From Gammaproteobacteria bacterium (lineage in GTDB: Bacteria > Pseudomonadota > Gammaproteobacteria > Xanthomonadales > Rhodanobacteraceae), in contig VBNZ01000125.1 of assembly GCA_005877675.1 (NCBI GenBank), forward strand, positions 1 through 8,244: 8,244 nucleotides of DNA. Reading direction: 5' to 3'. This document shows, in pieces, positions 1 through 5,513 of this stretch. The notes under the pieces are model-generated. The model did not search any database. It was not told the DNA's origin and saw nothing but the letters and a program-made list of their open reading frames with translations. The translations under genes were made by a program, and so were the position numbers. Position 1 is the stretch's first letter. Each line of letters opens with the position of its first letter.

Positions 1-90
1 CTGTGGTTCGGCCAGCGCGCGCGCCTGCACGATCGCGTGTGCTACGAACTCGTCGATGACGTGTGGACGAAGCGGCTGCTCTATCCGTAG
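1..90 (+). CDS. pdxH: Pyridoxamine 5'-phosphate oxidase, C-terminal end (partial)
   Basis: The first 29 codons are open from the window edge and end in TAG at 88-90. The translation reads LWFGQRARLHDRVCYELVDD and then VWTKRLLYP. This matches the C-terminus of the PdxH family, where a 'EFWQG...RLHDR..Y.......W...RL.P' ending is characteristic; the RLHDR segment contributes to substrate and PLP phosphate binding. PdxH is a cytoplasmic FMN enzyme that oxidises pyridoxine or pyridoxamine 5'-phosphate to PLP. Only the tail is visible, so FMN-binding residues cannot be checked. Its last codon sits inside a 13-bp tandem duplication. Identification rests on a short but distinctive segment. Confidence 0.88.
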   Translation: MWFGQRARLHDRVCYELVDDVWTKRLLYP

Positions 91-112
91 GCGTGATTGG
101 TAGGCGTGATTG
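87..112. repeat. 13-bp perfect tandem duplication across the pdxH stop
   Basis: GTAGGCGTGATTG occurs at 87-99 and again, directly abutting, at 100-112. The first copy contains the pdxH stop codon TAG (88-90). It looks like a recent slippage duplication; the protein is unaffected because the stop lies in the first copy. Confidence 0.85.
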
Positions 113-116
113 ATCC

Positions 117-148
117 GCAACCGCAGTGCACTATCCGCTGCCGGTTGC
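117..148 (+). terminator. Stem-loop downstream of pdxH
   Basis: GCAACCGCAG (117-126) pairs with CTGCCGGTTGC (138-148), giving 10 bp with one bulged C and an 11-nt loop, 27 nt after the pdxH stop. There is no T-tract behind it. It could be a Rho-independent-like pause, a 3'-end stabiliser for pdxH mRNA, or a leader structure for the next gene, 58 nt further on. The structure is visible; the function is a guess. Confidence 0.35.
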
Positions 149-205
149 AACCACGAGCGCCGCACACGTATCCAAATGCGCAGGCACCCAGCGCAGGAGG
201 AAAAC

Positions 206-763
206 ATGCGAGCGATGATTGCAGCAGCAGTGGTTTGCGGTCTGATGATCGTGACGCAGTCGCCGGCGATAGCGACCGACGCGCCCGGCGAGCGCACGAC
301 GAGCGATGGTTTTCATCTGCGCGCGGGACCAAGGACGACATCCGATCTGGTTGTCGCAATTGCGCGAGCAGATGCCGAGTTGTTCGCTGCGGTGTTCGAT
401 CAATGCGATGCGCTAAAGCTCGCCGATATGGTCACGGACGATTTCGAATTCTTGCATGACAAAGACGGCCTCACCGAAACCTCGGGCGCGAAATTCGTCG
501 CCGACATCAAAGCGCATTGCACCCGCGTGCAATCGGGCGCTGACTTTCGCGCGCGCCGCGAGCTGGTGAAAGACAGCCTGATGGTGTATCCGCTCAACAA
601 TTACGGCGCAATCGAAACGGGCGTGCATCGCTTCTACAAGCTGACACCGGGCAAGCCCGATCAGCTCACCGAAACCGGGCGCTTCACGCATGTGTGGAAA
701 AACGACCACGGCCGCTGGAAGCTCGCGCGCGTGCTCAGTTACGACCACCAGCTCGCCGACTGA
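206..763 (+). CDS. Exported NTF2-like (DUF4440-type) protein
   Basis: The product is 185 residues. The ATG at 206 was chosen because a strong AGGAGG (195-200) sits 5 nt upstream; the same frame is open further upstream to 110 without a ribosome site. Residues 1-23 form a signal peptide (short basic start, hydrophobic 5-17, cleavage probably after A21-I22-A23). Residues about 45-185 look like one cone-shaped NTF2/SnoaL domain: an N-terminal helix (SDLVVAIARADAELFAAVFD), a D79-F-E-F-L-H strand, and the typical ending FTHVWKNDHGRWKLARVLSYDH (160-181), as in DUF4440. Proteins of this family bind small molecules or act as minor enzymes, and no reaction can be assigned here. C69 and C105 could form a periplasmic disulfide. 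The next gene starts 17 bp downstream, so the two are probably co-transcribed. The fold call is recognised by pattern; the specific role is unknown. Confidence 0.75.
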   Translation: MRAMIAAAVVCGLMIVTQSPAIATDAPGERTTSDGFHLRAGPRTTSDLVVAIARADAELFAAVFDQCDALKLADMVTDDFEFLHDKDGLTETSGAKFVADIKAHCTRVQSGADFRARRELVKDSLMVYPLNNYGAIETGVHRFYKLTPGKPDQLTETGRFTHVWKNDHGRWKLARVLSYDHQLAD

Positions 764-780
764 TCGTTTATGCTGGGCGG

Positions 781-1575
781 ATGGGCCCGCAACGCATCGT
801 TTGCCTCACCGAGGAACCGACCGAAGTTCTATACGCGATCGGCGAGGACGCTCGCATCGTCGGCATTTCCGGCTTCACCGTGAGCCCCGCGCGCGCGCGC
901 CGCGAGAAGCCGAAAGTCTCGGCGTTCACGAGCGCGAAGATCGGCGAGATTCTGCAACTCGAACCCGATCTCGTGATCGGCTTTTCCGATATCCAGGCCG
1001 ATATCGCGCGTGAACTTATCGCAGCCGGGGTCGAGGTGTGGGTCAGCAATCATCGCTCGGTCGTGGGCATTCTCGACTACATTCGCCGCCTCGGCGCGCT
1101 GGTCGGCGCGGCGGACAAGGCCGAAGTACTCGCGCGCGATGCGGAGGCGAAAATTGCCAACGCGGAAAATGCAGCAAAGTCCCTGTTGCGCCGCCCACGT
1201 GTGTATTTCGAGGAATGGGACGATCCGCTGATCAGCGGCATCCGCTGGGTTGCAGAGCTGATCCGCATTGCCGGCGGCGACGATGTGTTTCCGGAGCTTG
1301 CGCAAAAATCGCTCGCGCGCGATCGCATTCTCGCCGATCCCGCCGAAGTGATCCGCCGCGCGCCCGACATCATCGTCGGCTCGTGGTGCGGCAAGCGCTT
1401 TCGTCCGGACAAAGTCGCCGCGCGCGCGGGCTGGGATGCGATTCCGGCGGTGCGCGACGGCGAACTGCATGAGGTCAAGTCGCCGATCATCCTGCAGCCC
1501 GGTCCTGCGGCACTGTTCGACGGGCTCGACGCACTGCAGCGGATCATCCAGGCGTGGACGCTGCGCGCCGCCTGA
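781..1575 (+). CDS. BtuF-like cobalamin-binding / ABC substrate-binding-fold protein without signal peptide
   Basis: The product is 264 residues. The start chosen is the ATG at 781 (MGPQRIVCLTEEPTEVLYAI), which aligns with the usual 'RIVSLxPxxTExLxxLG' opening of class III periplasmic binding proteins; a GTG at 694 would add an arginine-rich stretch overlapping the previous gene and is unlikely. Domain 1 covers about 5-90 (RIVGISGFTVSP, EPDLVIGFSD), the linker helix about 92-125, and domain 2 about 138-264 (VYFEEWDDPLISGIRWVAEL, then AGGDDVF; PDIIVGSWCG at 195-204). The FEEWDDPLISGI block is, from memory, typical of gammaproteobacterial proteins annotated as cobalamin-binding. There is no signal peptide or lipobox, so the protein is probably cytoplasmic, or exported by an unknown route, unlike E. 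coli BtuF. No BtuC/BtuD genes lie beside it. The family is fairly sure; the ligand (corrinoid rather than haem or siderophore) is inferred. Confidence 0.78.
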   Translation: MGPQRIVCLTEEPTEVLYAIGEDARIVGISGFTVSPARARREKPKVSAFTSAKIGEILQLEPDLVIGFSDIQADIARELIAAGVEVWVSNHRSVVGILDYIRRLGALVGAADKAEVLARDAEAKIANAENAAKSLLRRPRVYFEEWDDPLISGIRWVAELIRIAGGDDVFPELAQKSLARDRILADPAEVIRRAPDIIVGSWCGKRFRPDKVAARAGWDAIPAVRDGELHEVKSPIILQPGPAALFDGLDALQRIIQAWTLRAA

Positions 1576-1582
1576 GCGGCAG

Positions 1583-1611
1583 TTCGCGTCCCAAAGGTTG
1601 TGAATTTTTTT
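1583..1611 (+). terminator. Candidate intrinsic terminator after the BtuF-like gene
   Basis: The arms 1583-1591 (TTCGCGTCC) and 1596-1604 (GGTTGTGAA) pair with 8 base pairs, including two G-T wobbles and one T-T mismatch, around a CAAA loop. Seven T residues follow directly (1605-1611). It lies 8 nt after the stop. The stem is weak but the architecture is correct. A GC palindrome, CGGGCGCGCCCG, lies just beyond at 1616-1627 and may add to it. Confidence 0.45.
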
Positions 1612-1661
1612 AGATCGGGCGCGCCCGCAAGATTCTTGTTGCACAGCAATAAAACGAACGT

Positions 1662-1690
1662 TTGAATGTTTCGAAGCTTTGCTCTATCTT
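1662..1690 (+). promoter_or_regulatory. Candidate sigma70 promoter for the lipase-foldase operon
   Basis: TTGAAT (1662-1667) and TATCTT (1685-1690) are each 4/6 matches to the -35 and -10 consensus, with an ideal 17-bp spacer. They sit in the most AT-rich part of the 195-bp gap before the lipase gene. Transcription would begin near 1697, leaving a leader of about 74 nt. No operator was recognised. Weak matches of this kind also occur by chance. Confidence 0.35.
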
Positions 1691-1770
1691 TTGCCCAGCT
1701 CGCGTCGGGCGTTGCGAGCGCACACAACAACTACGCATCTGTTTCCGCACTTCTTACTGGGAGAGGGAAT

Positions 1771-2706
1771 ATGCTTCGGTCTGTGTCATCTCGCCTTTTG
1801 GGCGTGCTCCTGTCGTTCGGTCTCGTCGCGCCTGCATGCGCGGATACTTACACGCAAACGAAATACCCGATCATGCTCGTACATGGCCTGTTCGGTTTCG
1901 ACAGCCTGCTCGGCATCTACGATTACTGGTACGGCATTCCGTCGGCGCTGCGTTCGGGCGGTGCGACGGTGTATGCCGCCAGTGTCGCGGCGACGAACGA
2001 TTCGACGCAGCGCGGCGAGCAGCTGATTCACGATCTCGATACGCTAAACGCGCTGCACGGCAAGACCCGCTACAACCTGATCGGTCATAGTCAGGGCGGC
2101 CCGACTTCGCGCTATGTCGCCTCGGTGCGCCCGGACCTCGTCGCCTCGGTGACCTCGGTCGCGAGCCCGCACACGGGCAGTCCGGTCGCCGATGCGGTGG
2201 GTTCCGTGGTCAATTCGGAAAATCCGCTGACGCCTGCCGTGGCTGCGGTGGTGGATGCATTCGCTGCGGTGATCGGTTTTCTTTCGGGCAACAGCGATCC
2301 GCAGAATGCGATCGGCGCGCTGACTGCGAATTCGACCGCAGGCTCGCTGGCATTCAATCGACTGCATCCGGAAGGCCTGCCGCCCGCGAGCAATCCCTGC
2401 GGCGCGGGCGCGGCAAGCGTCAACGGCATCAGCTACTACTCGCTGAGCGGCACGTCGGTGGCGACGAACTTCTTCGACATCAGCGATCCGCTGCTGATCG
2501 CTACCAGCGTGTTCTTCTGGGGCGGCTCGAATGACGGCCTGGTCGGGCGCTGCTCGAGCCACCTCGGCGTCGTGCTCAAGGACAATTACGGCTGGAATCA
2601 TCTCGACGCGGTGAATCAGATCTTCGGTCTGCGTGGTCTGTTCTCGGCCGATCCCGCCAGCGTGCTGCGCGCGCAGGCGAACCGCCTGAAGAACGCCGGA
2701 TTGTGA
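1771..2706 (+). CDS. lipA: Secreted triacylglycerol lipase, family I (foldase-dependent)
   Basis: The preprotein is 311 residues. The ATG at 1771 follows GGGAGAGGG (1759-1767); an in-frame ATG at 1666 lacks a ribosome site. A Sec signal peptide covers 1-24 (cleavage after PACA), leaving a 287-residue mature enzyme. It is an alpha/beta hydrolase that cleaves long-chain triacylglycerols outside the cell. Visible landmarks are the oxyanion region HGLFGFD (38-44), the nucleophile elbow GHSQGG (105-110, S107), the catalytic acid D255 in NDGLVG, and the catalytic H277 in WNHLDAVNQ. D279 is the equivalent of a calcium ligand, and C210 with C261 form the conserved disulfide. The opening TYTQTKYPI and the ending ANRLKNAGL closely resemble P. 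aeruginosa LipA (subfamily I.1), and the mature length also fits I.1. The elbow GHSQGG followed by TSRYVA is as in Burkholderia (I.2), where P. aeruginosa has GHSHGG. The foldase gene overlaps by 4 bp. Release is expected through type II secretion, which is not in this window. Confidence 0.95.
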   Translation: MLRSVSSRLLGVLLSFGLVAPACADTYTQTKYPIMLVHGLFGFDSLLGIYDYWYGIPSALRSGGATVYAASVAATNDSTQRGEQLIHDLDTLNALHGKTRYNLIGHSQGGPTSRYVASVRPDLVASVTSVASPHTGSPVADAVGSVVNSENPLTPAVAAVVDAFAAVIGFLSGNSDPQNAIGALTANSTAGSLAFNRLHPEGLPPASNPCGAGAASVNGISYYSLSGTSVATNFFDISDPLLIATSVFFWGGSNDGLVGRCSSHLGVVLKDNYGWNHLDAVNQIFGLRGLFSADPASVLRAQANRLKNAGL

Positions 2707-3710
2707 AAGCTTGGCGTTACGCCGCCGCGATCGTTGCGATCGCGGCGGCGATTTCTATTCTGCTGTGGTCGCTGCGGTCGCAGTCACCGATCGAGCCGCC
2801 ACGCGCGCCCGGCGCGATGGCGGCGCGCTTTGCAACACATGCATCGGGCGATGCGCGTGCGCCGGCATCCGGCGACACGGCGTCGACGCCGGTAGTACAG
2901 GAAGACTCGCTGCGCGACACCGAGGTCGACGGCGGCATCACGTTCGATGCGAACGGCAGGCCACGCGCCGATCGCGATCTGCGCCGACTGTTCGATTATT
3001 TCCTCGCGCGCACAGGTGAGCGCGAACCTGCCGCAATCCGCGCCGATCTGCGCATGCATCTGCGCGACGCGCTGCATCTGGATGCGGGCGCGCAGGCACA
3101 GGTAATGGACTGGTTCGACAAATACGTGGCCGTGCAGCGGGCGACGGTCGAGATGGTGCGCAGCGGCGATTTACGCCGTGACGCGGCACGCCTGCGCGAT
3201 CTGCATCGCGGACTGCTCGGCGATGAGCTCGCGCGCGCCTGGTTCGGCACGGACGATGACTATGCGAGCTATACGGCAGAACGCCTAAGGCTTGCGCAGG
3301 ACAAGAGCCTAAGCGCGGCCGACAAGACTCAGCGTTTGGCAGACATCGAAGCAAAGATGGATCCGGTCGAGCGCGAAAACTATCACGCCGCCACTGATTT
3401 CCAGGTCGCCTCGATGCAGTCGCGCGAGTTCGCGGCCGCCGGCACCGACGCGACGACGCGTCACGACGAGCGCGCCGCGCTGTGGGGCGAAGAAGCCGCG
3501 ACGCGCCTGGGCGCACTCGATCAGGCCGAGGCCGACTGGAATGCGCGCGTCGCCGCCTATGCGCGTGCGCGCGATGCGTTGCTTGCAAATTCCGCACTGA
3601 GTTCCGATGCGCGCGAGACACAGCTCGCCGCGCTGCTCATGGGCTTCTCAGAAGCCGAGCGGCGCCGTGTGCTGTCGCTGGCGCAGGCGAACGCGTTGCC
3701 GCCGCATTGA
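2703..3710 (+). CDS. lifO: Lipase-specific foldase (Lif, lipase chaperone)
   Basis: The product is 335 residues, close to the usual 340. It starts at GTG 2703, which overlaps the lipase stop (GTGA) and implies coupled translation; no good separate ribosome site is present. Residues 8-23 form a single uncleaved membrane anchor (YAAAIVAIAAAISILLW), so the protein sits on the periplasmic face of the inner membrane. A Pro/Ala-rich variable linker runs to about 65. The conserved first mini-domain begins at SLRDTEVDGGI (69-79) and contains the foldase signature RLFDYFLARTGE (95-106), matching the R-x-x-F-D-[YF] motif needed for activation. The rest is highly charged and helical, as expected for the extended helical domain and second mini-domain that clasp the lipase (AKMDPVERENYHAATDF; LLMGFSEAERRRVLSLAQ near the end). 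It acts as a steric chaperone, giving the folding lipase its active shape. The family's second residue block is normally S-[FL]-R-G-T; here it is S-L-R-D-T. Confidence 0.93.
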   Translation: MKAWRYAAAIVAIAAAISILLWSLRSQSPIEPPRAPGAMAARFATHASGDARAPASGDTASTPVVQEDSLRDTEVDGGITFDANGRPRADRDLRRLFDYFLARTGEREPAAIRADLRMHLRDALHLDAGAQAQVMDWFDKYVAVQRATVEMVRSGDLRRDAARLRDLHRGLLGDELARAWFGTDDDYASYTAERLRLAQDKSLSAADKTQRLADIEAKMDPVERENYHAATDFQVASMQSREFAAAGTDATTRHDERAALWGEEAATRLGALDQAEADWNARVAAYARARDALLANSALSSDARETQLAALLMGFSEAERRRVLSLAQANALPPH

Positions 3711-3727
3711 ATCGCGCCAGGAGAGGG

Positions 3728-3753
3728 CAGCGTTCTCTCTCGCTGGTTATTTT
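3728..3753 (+). terminator. First hairpin of the lif-yggT convergent gap
   Basis: CAGCG (3728-3732) pairs with CGCTG (3741-3745) around an 8-nt loop of pyrimidines, followed by GTTATTTT (3746-3753). The stem is only 5 bp, so it is a poor terminator by itself. It begins 17 nt after the foldase stop. Its tail is nearly repeated behind the second hairpin. Confidence 0.3.
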
Positions 3754-3772
3754 CGCGGACGCGCAGAGCTAG

Positions 3773-3803
3773 AGCGGGAGCGCAGCCTCCGCTGGATAAT
3801 TTT
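3773..3803 (+). terminator. Second hairpin of the lif-yggT convergent gap, probable operon terminator
   Basis: AGCGGGAG (3773-3780) pairs with CTCCGCT (3787-3793), giving 7 bp with one bulged G and a 6-nt loop. GGATAATTTT (3794-3803) follows. It lies between two converging genes, where a terminator is expected. The T-tract is short and interrupted and favours the plus strand (lipase-foldase mRNA). Nothing comparable is visible for the yggT direction. Confidence 0.42.
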
Positions 3804-3818
3804 GGGTTCAGACGTTCG

Positions 3819-4382
3819 CTAAAGCCGCGCGGCGAGATCGCTCAGCGGTGCGATGATCAGATAGCGCGCGAGTATCAGCGCCAGCATCGCGAACCAGCAC
3901 GAAAAATCCAGCCCGCCGAGCGGGGGCAGAAAACGGAACGGCCGCACCACCGGTTCGGTGAACTGCACCAGCAGGCGCGCATTCGAGTTGTAGTGCTCGT
4001 TGATAAAGAAGCTCAGCACGCAACGGATCACAATGGCCCAGAGCATGATCCAGAGCGCCAGTCCGAGCACGCCGACCAGCGCCATCAGCGGCCATCCGGC
4101 GATGCTCGTGCGCAATCCCGCGAGCACTGCGAGCAACGCGAATTCAATCAGCGCAAGGACAAACGCGATGAGCAGCGAGGCGGTTTCGAGCTTGCCCCAG
4201 CGCGGCACCACGCGGCGCAGCGGCGTCAGCAGTGGATTGGTGAGGCGGTACACGAATTGACAGATCGGATCGTTAAACGACGCGCCGACATAGATCAGCA
4301 TCGCGCGCACGAGAAACAAGCCGATCGCGAATTCGAACAGCGTCTGGATCAGGAAGATGGCGGCGTTGACGAAGTAGGACAT
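3819..4382 (-). CDS. yggT: YggT family inner-membrane protein
   Basis: The product is 187 residues, about the length of E. coli YggT. It consists of two YggT repeats. Repeat 1 has a membrane helix at about 8-30 (FLIQTLFEFAIGLFLVRAML) followed by the signature region NDPICQFVYRLTNPLLTPLRRVVP. A middle hydrophobic stretch covers about 68-88. Repeat 2 has helices at about 98-127 followed by NARLLVQFTEPVVRPFRFLPPLGGLDFS, and a last helix covers about 160-180. Proteins of this family are linked to osmotic stress tolerance and, in plastids and some bacteria, to membrane organisation and division; the molecular function is not settled. It starts at ATG 4382 with no clear Shine-Dalgarno sequence. It lies 224 bp downstream of proC on the same strand, in the well-known yggS-proC-yggT order, and could be co-transcribed or have its own promoter in that gap. 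Confidence 0.92.
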   Translation of the reverse strand: MSYFVNAAIFLIQTLFEFAIGLFLVRAMLIYVGASFNDPICQFVYRLTNPLLTPLRRVVPRWGKLETASLLIAFVLALIEFALLAVLAGLRTSIAGWPLMALVGVLGLALWIMLWAIVIRCVLSFFINEHYNSNARLLVQFTEPVVRPFRFLPPLGGLDFSCWFAMLALILARYLIIAPLSDLAARL

Positions 4383-4606
4383 GGGCTAAGGAATCTCTGC
4401 GGAACTGTAGCGAGCGAAGGCGGGTTGCGCGACGCCGGAGCGGAGGAAGCGGAGTTTACTGATAGTGAATGAGGATTACTTGCCGCGGCCGCAGCTTGCC
4501 CTGCGGGCCGTTCGTTTCGCGTAGGTGCGCTTCGTCATACTGCCTTCGCAGTCCGAGCCGCGCCAATGCGCGAGACGCCGGGCGCAGTAGGTTGCGCAAA
4601 GATTCC
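4383..4606 (-). other. Gap between proC and yggT, no gene seen
   Basis: This is 224 bp without a convincing coding region. Short minus-strand reading frames exist but have no ribosome site and no recognisable product. It contains two short hairpins: 4486-4510 (CGGCCGCAG with CTGCGGGCCG, 9 bp with one bulge, loop CTTGCC) and 4539-4552 (ACTGC with GCAGT, 4-nt loop). Neither is followed by a T-tract on either strand. They may trim or stabilise proC mRNA or separate proC and yggT expression. No clear promoter hexamers for yggT were found. Confidence 0.4.
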
Positions 4607-5446
4607 TCAGTCGTCGAATTGCGCGGACAATTCCTGCCCGCGCTTGGTCGCAGCCGCCACCGCGCGCGCAACGATCGCGCGCAGGTCGCTCGTCTCGAAG
4701 CTCTCGATCGCCGCCTGCGTCGTGCCATTTGGTGACGTTACACGCTGGCGCAGCGTCGCAGGTGCCTCGCCGCTTTCGCGCAACATGCGCCCGGCGCCCA
4801 GACAAGTCTGTATTGCGAGCGCGCGCGCGGTCTCGCGCGGCAGGCCCTGCGCGACGGCTGCTTCTTCGAGCGCTTCGACCAGCAGAAAGAAATATGCAGG
4901 ACCCGATCCGGACAGCGCGGTAACCGTGTCCATGAGCGCCTCGTCGGCGATCCATTCGCTCGTGCCGGCCGCACCGAGGATGCTTTGCGCGAGTTCGCGC
5001 TGCGCCGGCGATACGCGCGCATTCGCGTGCAGGCCCGTCGCACCGGCGCCGATCAGTGCCGGCGTGTTCGGCATCGCACGTACGATGGCCTGTGCGCCGC
5101 CGAGCCAGCGGTCGATCTGCGCAATGCGGATGCCCGCGGCTATCGACACGGTCAGCGGTTGGGTTGCCTGCGCACACTCGCGCAGCGATTCGCACACGAG
5201 CCGCATCACTTGCGGCTTGACCGCGAGCACGATGACATCGGCGTCGCGCGCCGCGTCGACGCCCTGCGCATGCGCGGCGACGCCGAAGTCGTGCGCGAGC
5301 GCCGAGCGCAGTTCCACATTCGGCTCGGCCACTGCGATCTGCGCGCCGCGCGCGCGCGCAAGCCCGCCGATCAGGCTGCGCGCCATATTGCCGCCGCCGA
5401 TAAACGCGATGCGAGCGATGGGTGGCGAGCGATCGGCAATGAGCAT
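4607..5446 (-). CDS. proC: Pyrroline-5-carboxylate reductase
   Basis: The product is 279 residues, normal for the family. It reduces 1-pyrroline-5-carboxylate to L-proline with NAD(P)H, the last step of proline synthesis, in the cytoplasm as an oligomer. The N-terminal Rossmann domain opens with IAFIGGGNMARSLIGGL (13-29), the dinucleotide-binding glycine motif. It continues with ADVIVLAVKPQ (69-79) and RAMPNTPALIGAGATGL (123-139), both conserved in the family. The C-terminal helical domain carries the ProC signature ALSGSGPAYFFLLVEAL (177-193) and the VTSPNGTTQAAIESFE segment (236-251), usually VTSPGGTT, here with N240 in place of the first Gly. The ATG at 5446 has no visible Shine-Dalgarno sequence, and no better in-frame start exists. 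It follows yggS by 67 bp on the same strand. Confidence 0.96.
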   Translation of the reverse strand: MLIADRSPPIARIAFIGGGNMARSLIGGLARARGAQIAVAEPNVELRSALAHDFGVAAHAQGVDAARDADVIVLAVKPQVMRLVCESLRECAQATQPLTVSIAAGIRIAQIDRWLGGAQAIVRAMPNTPALIGAGATGLHANARVSPAQRELAQSILGAAGTSEWIADEALMDTVTALSGSGPAYFFLLVEALEEAAVAQGLPRETARALAIQTCLGAGRMLRESGEAPATLRQRVTSPNGTTQAAIESFETSDLRAIVARAVAAATKRGQELSAQFDD

Positions 5447-5513
5447 GATGTTGTCGTCAACAGGATTGGACAGGTAAGGTTAACCGCAATGATGCGTCAG
5501 GACTATGCAGCGC

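Noticed and set aside
769..780. TATGCT just upstream of the ATG at 781, suggesting a leaderless promoter for the BtuF-like gene
   Set aside because: No -35 element is present at the right distance, and the gene most simply belongs to the same transcript as the gene 17 bp upstream.
888..904. Alternating CG run, possible Z-DNA or simple repeat
   Set aside because: It encodes Ala-Arg codons within the BtuF-like gene (PARARREK) and similar runs occur throughout this GC-rich sequence.
829..1644. 271-codon open frame on the minus strand across the BtuF-like gene
   Set aside because: It is a shadow of the codon bias of the plus-strand gene, with no ribosome site and no recognisable motif.
1666..1770. 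In-frame upstream ATG at 1666 that would extend the lipase by 35 residues
   Set aside because: There is no ribosome site before it, it overlaps the likely promoter, and the ATG at 1771 has both a good Shine-Dalgarno sequence and an immediate, typical signal peptide.
4386..4610. Inverted 20-bp similarity (17/20) between 4386-4405 and 4591-4610, flanking the proC-yggT gap
   Set aside because: A match of this quality between nearby segments is expected by chance in a window of this size. There is no transposase, target duplication or other sign of a mobile element.
4566..5477. 303-codon open frame on the plus strand across proC
   Set aside because: It is antisense to an intact proC, and its Ser/Ala/Arg-rich composition is typical of a mirror frame.
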